This document shows, in pieces, positions 24,286 through 32,865 of a stretch of 32,983 nucleotides of DNA; within the stretch, counting starts at the first letter, position 1, and every line of letters starts with the position of its first letter. This DNA is from Paenibacillus sp. SZ31 (lineage in GTDB: Bacteria; Bacillota; Bacilli; Paenibacillales; Paenibacillaceae). The stretch covers positions 1-32,983 of the forward strand of contig NZ_JABBEA010000028.1 of assembly GCF_012912005.1 (NCBI RefSeq). The letters are read 5' to 3'. The position numbers and the translations under genes were made by a program. The notes beneath the pieces were generated by a model. That model had not been told where the DNA came from. It made no database searches and saw nothing but the letters and a program-made list of their open reading frames with translations.

Positions 24286-25782
24286 ATGGCGCATAAAGAA
24301 CAACGCAGCAGAGGCAAACGGAGTTATATCCTCATGGGTGTCGCCCTGATTGCCCTGCTGGCAGGAGGAGGGATTGTTATCAATCATTTTGCCAATGAAT
24401 CATCCAAAACACTTGTATTCCAAGGGGAACCGGTACGTCTGAAGCTGGATCAGTCCTATAATCATTTTGAAGGCTGGGGTACGTCACTTGCCTGGTGGGC
24501 CAACGATCTGGGTGGATGGAAGGGTCAGGCGAAGGTTAGTGAAGTGATGGATCTGGTCTTTGATCCGGAGAAAGGGTTAGGTCTGAACATCGTCCGTTAC
24601 AATATCGGCGGTGAGGAAAATCCGGAGATGAAGGCCCTTCGTCCCGGCGGGGATGTACCTGGCTTCCAGCCTGAACCTGGAGAGTGGGACTGGGATGCCG
24701 ATGCAGGTCAGCGTGCTGTATTACAGGGCTCGATGGAGCGCGGCGTGAACATTGCCGAAGCATTCTCCAATTCACCACCTTACTGGATGACGATCAGTGG
24801 ATCCGTTACCGGAGCAGTGGATGGCAGCAATAATCTGCGTGATGATCAGTATGATGCGTTTGCCGATTATCTGACCGAAGTCGTGAAGCATTATCGGGAC
24901 GAGTGGGGGATCACCTTCCGCACACTGAATCCGCTCAATGAACCTTCCTCCGACTGGTGGAAGAAGGGCAACATGCAGGAAGGCAGTCATTTTACGAATG
25001 AGAAACAGGCCGAGATTATCAAGAAAGTTGCTGCTTCTCTTCAAAGTAAAGGACTGGACGGAACCGTCATTAGTGCCGCGGACGATAACAGCATTGATGA
25101 GACGGTGTTCAATTTCAATCTATATGATCAGGACACGCTGGACGTGATCCAGCAGATCAATACCCATTCCTATAATGGTAGCAAAATGGAAGAGTTGCGC
25201 ACGCTGGCAGAACGCCAGGGCAAGAAGCTGTGGATGTCCGAATACGGAACAGGCGGCAGCGAGCCGCACAGTCATGAGGATATGACCTCGGTGCAGGAGC
25301 TGGCAGAGCGGGTCATGTTCGATCTGAAAATCATGCAGCCATCCGCCTGGGTATACTGGCAGGCCGTTGAAGATGAAGGCGCCAATAATAACTGGGGATT
25401 CATTCATGCCAACTTTAACGGAGAAGAGCAGTATGAGATGACCAAACAGTACTATGGCATGGCCCAGTTTACAAAGTTCATTCGTCCAGGCGCGACGATT
25501 ATTCCAACGGATGGTGGACGCACGCTGGCTGCCTATGACGCGGAACGTCAGAGACTGGTGCTGGTGATTCGTAACGAATTGTCAGCGGGTACAACGGCGT
25601 TTGAACTGGAAGGGTATGCGTACGGAAAAACATCCACCGCTCAGGTGTATCAGACTTCACCGGATCGGAATATGGAACAGCTTGAAGACATTCTGGTGTA
25701 TGCCAACGGACTTGAAGTGCCTACCGCAGACAACTCCATCACAACGGTTGTACTGGAAGGCGTGACGTTGCAGGGGAACTGA
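24286..25782 (+). CDS. Membrane-anchored GH30 glycosidase, probable endo-beta-1,6-galactanase type
   Basis: The 498-residue protein has a basic N-terminus and one hydrophobic segment (about 13-34) with no clear cleavage site, so it is probably anchored facing outside. The GH30 (beta/alpha)8 domain starts with FEGWGTSLAWWA (61-72). The acid/base is Glu219 in NPLNEP and the nucleophile Glu319 in WMSEYG; a small beta-sandwich follows (about 400-498). EGWGTSLAWWA resembles the GH30 branch holding endo-beta-1,6-galactanases rather than xylanases; this is from recall, not a search. GAGAAAGGA precedes ATG 24286. It belongs to the importer operon and is paralogous to the GH30 at 31021. Its stop codon lies at the edge of a repeated intergenic element. 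Confidence 0.87.
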   Translation: MAHKEQRSRGKRSYILMGVALIALLAGGGIVINHFANESSKTLVFQGEPVRLKLDQSYNHFEGWGTSLAWWANDLGGWKGQAKVSEVMDLVFDPEKGLGLNIVRYNIGGEENPEMKALRPGGDVPGFQPEPGEWDWDADAGQRAVLQGSMERGVNIAEAFSNSPPYWMTISGSVTGAVDGSNNLRDDQYDAFADYLTEVVKHYRDEWGITFRTLNPLNEPSSDWWKKGNMQEGSHFTNEKQAEIIKKVAASLQSKGLDGTVISAADDNSIDETVFNFNLYDQDTLDVIQQINTHSYNGSKMEELRTLAERQGKKLWMSEYGTGGSEPHSHEDMTSVQELAERVMFDLKIMQPSAWVYWQAVEDEGANNNWGFIHANFNGEEQYEMTKQYYGMAQFTKFIRPGATIIPTDGGRTLAAYDAERQRLVLVIRNELSAGTTAFELEGYAYGKTSTAQVYQTSPDRNMEQLEDILVYANGLEVPTADNSITTVVLEGVTLQGN

Positions 25783-25830
25783 TAACAGCGATTGAATGGT
25801 TGTTCGGTCATCTGAGTGCTGGCGTGAATA
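25781..25830 (+). repeat. Partial copy of a repeated intergenic element
   Basis: Starting inside the GH30 stop, GATAACAGCGAT and the next 38 bases match the segment 25996-26045 at 40 of 50 positions with no gaps. Shared blocks are GATAACAGCGAT, TTGTTC, GTCATC and GAGTGC. Only the right-hand part of the element is repeated here; the hairpin-rich left part is absent. Confidence 0.65.
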
Positions 25831-25899
25831 TGAACATTATCATTTTGAACTAATCATTTACACAGAGAAACGAAGAGGACAGAAATAACTTGAAGAAGC

Positions 25900-26045
25900 G
25901 GAGCGTGCGCCTACAAGCTTTCTGCAAGAAAGCTACATCGGAAGCATACGCTATCCCCGGATTTACCCTTTATAAAAGGAAACAAAAAATCTGGGGATAA
26001 CAGCGATCGGAAAGTTGTTCTGTCATCGGAGTGCCAGTGTAAATA
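25900..26045 (+). repeat. Multi-hairpin repeated intergenic element before the GH35 gene
   Basis: Three stems can be drawn. Stem A pairs AGCTTTC (25916-25922) with GAAAGCT (25928-25934). Stem B encloses it: GGA, GCGT, GC and CC (25900-25911) pair with GG, GC, ACGC and TCC (25940-25956), with small bulges. Stem C pairs TATCCCCGGATT (25952-25963) with AATCTGGGGATA (25988-25999) and holds an inner CCTTT/AAAGG. Stems B and C share TCC, so they could be alternative folds. The right segment (25996-26045) is also found at 25781. There is no protein frame. It lies 45 bases before the GH35 start. It could be a leader RNA or a small mobile repeat. Confidence 0.6.
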
Positions 26046-26089
26046 ATTTTAGTTCAATTTATATCAATAAAGAGAAGGAGGGGATATCT

Positions 26090-29000
26090 TTGACAGAGAA
26101 AGCATCCCTTTTGCTCCAGGAACAGAAGAAGAACATCGCCAGGGCTGAGAACGGTGTTCAATCTGAATTAACATACGATGCACGCAGTTTTTTTCTGAAC
26201 GGAGAGCGTGTGTTTCTGAATAGTGCCACGATCCATTATTTCCGTATGCCGAAGGAGGAATGGCGTGAGGTTCTGCTGAAGGCGAAGCTGGCAGGCATGA
26301 ACTGCATCGATACTTACTTTGCGTGGAATGTGCATGAACCGGAAGAAGGACAGTGGTCCTTTGAAGGGGACGACGATTGCGGCGCGTTTCTGGATTTGTG
26401 CGCAGAACTGGGCATGTGGGTCATCGCGCGTCCGGGTCCGTTTATCTGTGCAGAATGGGATTTTGGTGGTTTTCCATACTGGCTGGGTACGAAGGACGAC
26501 GTGAAATTCCGGGAAAATAATGAGACGTATCTGCATTATGTGAATTTGTACTTTGACCGGATTGTGCCGGTTATTCGGGACCGCCAGCTATCCGCTGGGG
26601 GTACGGTCATTCTCGTTCAGGTGGAGAATGAATACGGGTACCTAATGGATGATGTGGCGGCAAGTGACCATATGAATACCCTGAGGGATGGATTGTTACA
26701 ACGTGGCATTGACGCTACGCTGATCACTTGTGTTGGCGGGGCGGAAGGCACGATTGAAGGTGCTAATTTCTGGTCGGGTGCCGACGGGCATTATGAGAAA
26801 CTTCGTGCTAAACAGCCGGACACCCCAAAAATGGTCACGGAATTCTGGACAGGATGGTTCGAGAACTGGGGAGGGCCTTCGGCCATTCAGAAGACAGCGC
26901 CTTTGCTGGAGAGACGCATCATGGAGATTCTGCGTGCCGGGTATACCGGAATCAGTCACTACATGTTCTATGGTGGCACGAACTTCGGTGGATATGGCGG
27001 CAGAACGATGGGTAGCAGTGATATCTTTATGATTACGTCCTATGACTATGATGCACCGCTGAACGAATATGGACGGGTGACACCGAAATATGCGGTAACC
27101 AAGAATCTGTCCTATTTCGTCCATGCTTTCGGGGCCCTTCTGATGGAAACAGAGGAGATTCCCTCAGAACCGATCGTTGTACGTCATCCTGAAGGCATAT
27201 CCTTACGAGGTAGACAGGCTGACAACCAGAAGATTTGGTTCCTGGAGAGTCACAAGGATGAACGGGAGACGATGCACATTACGCTGGAGGAAGGCCGAAC
27301 TCTTCCCGTATCGCTGAATCCAGGACAGATTGTTCCGTTGCTGGATCGAGTACAGATTGCTGAATACGTATACCTGACTGCGGGTACGATGATTACGGGC
27401 AATGAAATGATAAATGGAGAATTGAACCTGTTCATCGTGGCCACTGCGGGGCAGCGTTCTGTTGTTGAACTGGAAGCAGGGGCATTGAACGTCACGGGTA
27501 GCACAGTGCAAGTGCTGGTCGAACATGATTCAGCCAGGAACGTATACCGTTTCGATCTGTTCCATTTCCAAGAGCCGGGAATAATCCAACTGGAAGCAAA
27601 CGGCACACCGATCCGATTCATCATTCTGGATCAAGAAACGATGAATCGAACATGGCGATTGGAAGCAACAGACCAGAAAGGACTTCGTTATGCGATCGGC
27701 TTCGATGACTTAGATGTATTGCCATCTGGTCATGTCAAGGGCATGATCACTGACACAGATCGCACAATTACGCTGCTTGGTGACTGGGCCGATGGAGAAC
27801 GGAGGTTCACAGGTCATGAGTTTCTCGCTGGCGAGGAAAAAGGTGTACAGTACGATGTGCTGAATCCAGAGGGACGAAATACACCAACGCCATCCACTCC
27901 GCAAGCTGTACCGAGTGAACCTAGTCAGGAGTCCGTTGCAAGAATACAACAGCGGCAGCTTCCATTGCTATCGCCGATTGCGCCAACGTTATCTGCTTCT
28001 CCAGAGCTGTCACGTGTTACGTTAACTGCGAAGCAGCGCTCGGCGAGTGCACAACCGGAGGACTTTTCCCGGTATGGACAAGATTTTGGGTACCTGTTGT
28101 ATGAATGCGACTTCGAAAGTCCAACTGAAGGAATCACTAACCTCATTTTTCCAGATATCCAGGATACTGCCAGAATCATCGTTAATGGTGTTCAGCAGGC
28201 ATTAGTGCGTCAGGTAGGTGCCGCAGGAGTACAGTTACATGTATCTCAAGGGCAAAACACACTTCAGATTTTGGTGCAGCATATGGGCAGATTGAACTTC
28301 TCTCCACATTTGGGTGAGAGCAAAGGTCTGGCTGGTGCTGTTTATCTGGGAGGTAAAGTTCAGGATATTCGTCGGGATTGGCGTACGGAGAGTGGAAGTG
28401 TTCATCTTGATGAAGTGAATTCTCTCCAAGGGGCTACACTTCTAAGCAGAAGTTTTACGCTGGATAGCATGGATCGGGCGACTCTCGTGGGTGCCTTGAG
28501 CAAAGGTCTTCGTATCAACGGCATCGAAGTTCAGATGGAAGGATATCAGGACTGGTTTGCCTTTCAGACGCTGGACATATCCTTGTATATCAAGCCCGGA
28601 GAGACGAATACACTTGAAATGCCGTATAGCCGTTCACCATTGAATCGACTGGAACTGATCACATATTTGAGTCAGGGAGAACTGAAGGATTGGCGTATGG
28701 CAGGGACAGATGCATTTCTTCCGCAACAATGGGAGAGATACGAGGTAGGACAGGAATCGACCCTTCCTGGAGCACAGGGGTCAATCCAGCGTGTAGCACA
28801 GCATGGTATCGCCGAAGGTGGCAATTCAAGTGCCAATCTAGTGGCCAATACCTCGGCTGGATCGATTAATAGTGCTACATTGAACGAGAAGTCTCACCCT
28901 GTATCCAACCTTGTTCCAGTCCACGGGTCATACGGTCAGCCGGTCTGGTACCGCTGGCGTTTCGCGAAGCCTACGGTTTCGGAGCACCATAAGATCACTC

Positions 29001-29224
29001 TGATGCTTCGCCTGACGGGAATGAGCAAAGGAACTATTCACTTGAACGGACATCATCTGGGCCGTTATTGGCAGATTGGTCCACAAGAGGATTACAAAAT
29101 TCCAGTAGCTTGGCTACAGGAAGAGAATGAACTGCTTTTGTTCGATGAAGAAGGCAGAACGCCAGAACGGGTACGATTCCTATTGGATGCGTTATCTCGT
29201 TATCCGTGGGTTGCGGTGGAGTAG
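26090..29224 (+). CDS. GH35 beta-galactosidase, cytoplasmic
   Basis: From TTG 26090 (AAGGAGGGG seven bases before) the protein is 1044 residues. An in-frame ATG at 26015 has no ribosome binding site. The GH35 barrel is clear: FLNSATIHYFRMP, AWNVHEPEEGQW, RPGPFICAEWDFGG, acid/base Glu181 in VENEYG and nucleophile Glu251 in VTEFWTGWFENWG, then YMFYGGTNFGG. The C-terminal part holds beta-sandwich domains, ending with a galactose-binding-like jelly roll (VWYRWRF, GTIHLNGHHLGRYWQIG). Two low-complexity inserts (about 605-675, Pro/Ser/Gln-rich, and about 895-945, Ser/Asn-rich) are unusual. There is no signal peptide, so it should remove terminal beta-galactose from imported oligosaccharides. It probably ends the importer operon, or has its own leader in the repeated element. 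Confidence 0.93.
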   Translation: MTEKASLLLQEQKKNIARAENGVQSELTYDARSFFLNGERVFLNSATIHYFRMPKEEWREVLLKAKLAGMNCIDTYFAWNVHEPEEGQWSFEGDDDCGAFLDLCAELGMWVIARPGPFICAEWDFGGFPYWLGTKDDVKFRENNETYLHYVNLYFDRIVPVIRDRQLSAGGTVILVQVENEYGYLMDDVAASDHMNTLRDGLLQRGIDATLITCVGGAEGTIEGANFWSGADGHYEKLRAKQPDTPKMVTEFWTGWFENWGGPSAIQKTAPLLERRIMEILRAGYTGISHYMFYGGTNFGGYGGRTMGSSDIFMITSYDYDAPLNEYGRVTPKYAVTKNLSYFVHAFGALLMETEEIPSEPIVVRHPEGISLRGRQADNQKIWFLESHKDERETMHITLEEGRTLPVSLNPGQIVPLLDRVQIAEYVYLTAGTMITGNEMINGELNLFIVATAGQRSVVELEAGALNVTGSTVQVLVEHDSARNVYRFDLFHFQEPGIIQLEANGTPIRFIILDQETMNRTWRLEATDQKGLRYAIGFDDLDVLPSGHVKGMITDTDRTITLLGDWADGERRFTGHEFLAGEEKGVQYDVLNPEGRNTPTPSTPQAVPSEPSQESVARIQQRQLPLLSPIAPTLSASPELSRVTLTAKQRSASAQPEDFSRYGQDFGYLLYECDFESPTEGITNLIFPDIQDTARIIVNGVQQALVRQVGAAGVQLHVSQGQNTLQILVQHMGRLNFSPHLGESKGLAGAVYLGGKVQDIRRDWRTESGSVHLDEVNSLQGATLLSRSFTLDSMDRATLVGALSKGLRINGIEVQMEGYQDWFAFQTLDISLYIKPGETNTLEMPYSRSPLNRLELITYLSQGELKDWRMAGTDAFLPQQWERYEVGQESTLPGAQGSIQRVAQHGIAEGGNSSANLVANTSAGSINSATLNEKSHPVSNLVPVHGSYGQPVWYRWRFAKPTVSEHHKITLMLRLTGMSKGTIHLNGHHLGRYWQIGPQEDYKIPVAWLQEENELLLFDEEGRTPERVRFLLDALSRYPWVAVE

Positions 29225-29509
29225 AAGCATGGCAGAGATAATCAACTAGAAATGAATTGGGCTCGAAAATAGCATCACATAACGTGAAAATATACCTTTT
29301 ACGTAGTCACACTACCTCATTTTCTTAGTCGAAATAACCCGCGTTCGTGAATCTTTCGGATTCAGTCTTGCGGAGTGAATTAGGCTAAGGGAATGGGGGA
29401 ACTGTGGTGATCAGGTCTGTACAATGGGCAACGGTAACACTTGTAGCGTTATTATTTGTAACCGTTTACATATATAAAGATTGTTCATCCATGATCTGTG
29501 AAGGGAGTG
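29225..29509. other. Intergenic region before the GH43 unit
   Basis: No gene is visible. It contains a short hairpin (TGAATC/GATTCA, 29348-29364, no T-tract), an ACGT-AAAA/TTTTACGT imperfect inverted repeat near 29299-29321, and the cre box listed separately. No convincing terminator for GH35 was seen, so read-through into GH43 is possible. Confidence 0.5.
29457..29470 (+). promoter_or_regulatory. Perfect cre box before the GH43 gene
   Basis: TGTAACCGTTTACA fits TGWAANCGNTNWCA at all 14 positions. A TATAAA (29473-29478) directly after it may be a -10, with a weak -35 inside or before the cre. CcpA binding here would repress the GH43/GH30 unit when preferred sugars are present. No LacI-type operator is found nearby. 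Confidence 0.75.
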
Positions 29510-29632
29510 ATGCTTCATGTAATTGGAATTCGAACAGGCAGCCGTGAGGTGTTGCACACAGGGGATAGTCCCAAATTATTTTATTTTGACAATATGGTAC
29601 AAGGTTTTGGCATGCTTATCACTCATGCATAA
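29510..29632 (+). CDS. Possible 40-residue ORF upstream of GH43
   Basis: GAAGGGAG precedes ATG 29510, and the frame runs 40 codons (MLHVIGIRTGSREVLHTG and on) to TAA 29630-29632, 12 bases before the GH43 start. The GH43 ribosome binding site AAGGAG overlaps its stop. It lacks a signal or membrane segment and is not recognised. It may be a coupled leader peptide, the remnant of another gene, or chance. Confidence 0.35.
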   Translation: MLHVIGIRTGSREVLHTGDSPKLFYFDNMVQGFGMLITHA

Positions 29633-29644
29633 GGAGCTGACCTG

Positions 29645-30979
29645 ATGTTAACGAAGAGGAAAGATAGAGCAAGAGGATTCAGCGGTTTCAAAGCCGGAAT
29701 GATCCTGCTGCTCGGAACATTGCTTCTATTGACTATGGTATTCCCGAATACAGCCAGAGCAGCGACAAGTGTCTATACGATATCCGCCTTTACGAACACA
29801 AGTGAGTCCAATATGTATATCTACGAATCCTATAATGCGACACACTATGGTTTGCTGAAAGGGCCAGCCTATACACCTCCGGCCGATCTGATCCGCGATC
29901 CCAGCATCATGAAGCACACAGATGGTCTATATTACGTCGTCTACACCACGAACTGGTCAGGTAACACGATCGGTATCGCCTCTAGCCCGGATAAAGTGAA
30001 CTGGACGTTTGTCCGTAACATTACATTATCCACACCTACCACAATCGCCCACACTTGGGCACCAGAATGGTTCAAAGACAGCAACGGCAGTCTGCACATT
30101 ATCGTGTCCCTTTCCCCAGGCAACTATGAGAATTTCAAACCTTACGTCATTACCGCTTCAGGTAGCAATCTGACGTCTACCTCATGGTCCGCGCCTACTG
30201 AACTGGCAGGCATTGCTCCCAATTATATCGATACCTTTATCGTGAAGACAGGATCAACCTACCATGCTTTTACCAAGAACGAGACCACTAAATACATTGA
30301 ATATGCGACATCTACCTCGCTGAGCGGTCCTTATACCTTTAAAGGCACAGGGGACTGGGCAGGTTGGGGCTCTTGGGTTGAAGGTCCGGCGCTTGTTCAG
30401 TTGGATAATGGTTCATGGCGAATCTACTTTGATGGCTATGCGACACAAAAATATTATTACAGCGACTCTGCTGACGGTTTCCAGACCTGGGGTGCCAAGC
30501 AGGAGATTGCGGGTCTTACCGGACTCGTCCGGCATATGACCGTATTGAAAGAGTCCGGACAGCCGGGTGATATCCGCAAGTTGGAATCATTCAATGTGCC
30601 GGGCAGCTTCATTCGTCATTACAACTATCAGGCAAGAATTGATACGAGTGTTAGTCCTGTGGAGGATGCACAGTTCCGCATCGTTCCGGGTCTGGCGAAT
30701 GCAACAGGCATTTCATTCGAGTCCATGAATTATCCAGGTTATTTCCTGCGCAATAATAATGGCAACATTACACTGGTGAAAAATGACGGCAGCGCTACGT
30801 TCCGCAATGACGCCACGTTCAAGCGTGTAAATGGACTTGCTAACGCCAGTTGGACATCGTATGCCTCGTATAGTAACCCGAACCTGTACCTGAGACATTA
30901 TAATAATGTGCTGAAATTGGAAGCTGTCGTTACCGCAATCGATAAGTCAGACGCGACCTTCCGAGAGGTTGCACAATAA
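29645..30979 (+). CDS. Secreted GH43 glycosidase with C-terminal AbfB (CBM42) domain
   Basis: The 444-residue protein has a signal peptide (basic start, hydrophobic core at about 18-33, cleavage near ARA/A 40). The five-bladed propeller carries the GH43 residues: base Asp85 in RDPS, pKa-modulating Asp196 in NYIDTF and acid Glu246 in WVEGPAL. Residues about 311-444 are an AbfB arabinose-binding beta-trefoil, with repeats LESFNVPGSFIRHYNYQ, SMNYPGYFLRNNNG and SNPNLYLRHYNN. GH43 plus CBM42 points to an alpha-L-arabinofuranosidase on arabinose-decorated polymers; an exo-beta-1,3-galactanase is the main alternative. AAGGAG precedes the ATG. It is followed 41 bases later by a second GH30 and probably forms one transcript with it. 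Confidence 0.88.
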   Translation: MLTKRKDRARGFSGFKAGMILLLGTLLLLTMVFPNTARAATSVYTISAFTNTSESNMYIYESYNATHYGLLKGPAYTPPADLIRDPSIMKHTDGLYYVVYTTNWSGNTIGIASSPDKVNWTFVRNITLSTPTTIAHTWAPEWFKDSNGSLHIIVSLSPGNYENFKPYVITASGSNLTSTSWSAPTELAGIAPNYIDTFIVKTGSTYHAFTKNETTKYIEYATSTSLSGPYTFKGTGDWAGWGSWVEGPALVQLDNGSWRIYFDGYATQKYYYSDSADGFQTWGAKQEIAGLTGLVRHMTVLKESGQPGDIRKLESFNVPGSFIRHYNYQARIDTSVSPVEDAQFRIVPGLANATGISFESMNYPGYFLRNNNGNITLVKNDGSATFRNDATFKRVNGLANASWTSYASYSNPNLYLRHYNNVLKLEAVVTAIDKSDATFREVAQ

Positions 30980-31020
30980 TGGGTGTTCGTGTACTGAAAA
31001 ATTCATAAGGGGTGAAGCGG

Positions 31021-32865
31021 ATGAAGTGGTTAAAACGAATGAGCTCGCTGCTGCTGGCAGGAAGTCTACTAACAGGTAGCTTGGGTTTGGGCAATGAAGC
31101 ATCTGCTGCAGGAGCGTACACGGCTGTTGCCGATCCATCGAAGCAATATCAGACGATGGAAGGATGGGGAACATCCCTCGCGTGGTGGGGCAAAGTGGTA
31201 GGAGAATACTCCAACCGTGATGAGTATGTGGAGAAAATGTTCAACGCAAATACCGGACTTGGTCTGAACATCCTGAGGTACAACATTGGAGGCGGGGATA
31301 ATCCATCATCCAATATCCTTGAATATCGCAAAGCCGTTCCTGGCTACCAGCCTTCTCCCGGCGTGTATGACTGGAATGCAGATGCGAACCAGCGTTATAT
31401 GCTGCAAGCTGCCAAAGCTCAAGGCGTGAATGTCATCGAAGCCTTTGCGAATTCCGCACCTTACTGGATGACGATCAGTGGTGGTGTGTCCGGTGCGGCC
31501 AATGGAGGGAACAACCTTAAACCCGATTATTATGATGATTTTGCCGATTATCTGACTGAGGTCGTGAAGCATTTCCGGGATAACTGGGGGATCACATTCG
31601 ATAGCGTAACTCCACTGAATGAACCGATCTCGACGTGGTGGAAGCAGGGAAATGACCAGGAGGGCATGCACTTTGACCGGGCGGAGCAGAACACGATTCT
31701 GAGTCAATTACAAGCTTCGTTGAATGCAAAGGGCCTGTCCACAAAGTTGAGCGCACCGGAAGAATATAGTATCGATGATACCAATGTATCATTCAACAGC
31801 TACAGCACCGCGGTGAAATCAGCAATCAGTCAGATCAACACACACACGTATAGCGGAAGTAATCGAACTGCTTTGCGCAACACAGCGACGTCTGCGGGCA
31901 AACATCTGTGGACCTCGGAATATGGGGACGGGGATGCAAGTGGACTTACCATGTCACGTACCATCCTCAAGGATATTCGCAATATGGGCGCGAGTGCGTG
32001 GGTGTATTGGCAAGCCGTGGATAGTGCAGAAGGATGGGGATTCTTCAAGAATGTGCTGAACAATACGCAAACGACCAGCTACACCGTGAACCAAAAATAT
32101 TATGTCATGGGCAATTACAGCAAATTTATTCGTCCCGGATACAAGATTATCGGCATGAGTGATGCCAATACACTTGCGGCCTATGATGCTGCTTCCGGCA
32201 AAGTCGTACTGGTCACAACCAATTCGGAATCGACGGATACAACTGTCTCCTATGATCTCAGTCGCTTTACTAACACAGGCACGTCTGCTCAAGTATATCG
32301 GACCTCTTCAACGGAGAAGTTGCAGCAACTGACCAATATTTCGGTGCAAAACAAAACCTTTACCGCTACGGCCAAGGCCAATTCGGTCACAACCTACGTC
32401 ATTTCCGGTGCAACTTACAATGGCGGTACAGGATATGACTCCGGGGCCATCTACAAATTAATCAACCGCAACAGTGGACTTGCACTCGATGTGAACGCTG
32501 CTTCTACTACAGGTGGAGCAACGATCATTCAGTGGAATGATAATGGAGCAGCCAACCAGCAATGGAAGCTGGAGTCTACAGGCAACGGATATTACAAAAT
32601 CCGCAATGTGGGCAGTGGGCTTTTGCTAGATGTGAATTCGAGTTCTACACAAGGCGGAGCCTCTTTGATCCAGTGGCAGGATAACGGGGGCAACAATCAG
32701 CAATGGCTGCCAATTGATGTGGGAGGATATGTGGTACTTGCCAATCGAAACAGTGGCCTGACGGTTGACATCAATCAAGGGTCTCTGACCGCAGGTGCCT
32801 CCACGATTCAGTGGGCCGACAATGGCGGAGCCAATCAGCAATGGAGCCTTGTGAAAGTTAATTAG
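31021..32865 (+). CDS. Secreted GH30 glycosidase with C-terminal ricin-type CBM13
   Basis: From ATG 31021 (AAGGGG at good spacing; an in-frame GTG at 31012 overlaps that site) the protein is 614 residues. The signal peptide ends near EASAA. The GH30 domain begins MEGWGTSLAWWG; acid/base Glu201 is in PLNEP and nucleophile Glu300 in WTSEYG, with the usual beta-sandwich after the barrel. Residues about 477-614 form a ricin beta-trefoil with three repeats, each ending QQW, which binds galactose-type sugars in many proteins. It is a close paralogue of the GH30 at 24286, which lacks the CBM and seems anchored. Likely an endo-beta-1,6-galactanase type released to attack polymer. No full terminator is seen before the window ends. 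Confidence 0.9.
   Translation: MKWLKRMSSLLLAGSLLTGSLGLGNEASAAGAYTAVADPSKQYQTMEGWGTSLAWWGKVVGEYSNRDEYVEKMFNANTGLGLNILRYNIGGGDNPSSNILEYRKAVPGYQPSPGVYDWNADANQRYMLQAAKAQGVNVIEAFANSAPYWMTISGGVSGAANGGNNLKPDYYDDFADYLTEVVKHFRDNWGITFDSVTPLNEPISTWWKQGNDQEGMHFDRAEQNTILSQLQASLNAKGLSTKLSAPEEYSIDDTNVSFNSYSTAVKSAISQINTHTYSGSNRTALRNTATSAGKHLWTSEYGDGDASGLTMSRTILKDIRNMGASAWVYWQAVDSAEGWGFFKNVLNNTQTTSYTVNQKYYVMGNYSKFIRPGYKIIGMSDANTLAAYDAASGKVVLVTTNSESTDTTVSYDLSRFTNTGTSAQVYRTSSTEKLQQLTNISVQNKTFTATAKANSVTTYVISGATYNGGTGYDSGAIYKLINRNSGLALDVNAASTTGGATIIQWNDNGAANQQWKLESTGNGYYKIRNVGSGLLLDVNSSSTQGGASLIQWQDNGGNNQQWLPIDVGGYVVLANRNSGLTVDINQGSLTAGASTIQWADNGGANQQWSLVKVN

Noticed and set aside
26015..26089. In-frame ATG upstream of GH35
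   Set aside because: No ribosome binding site; it lies inside the repeated element, while TTG 26090 has AAGGAGGGG at ideal spacing.
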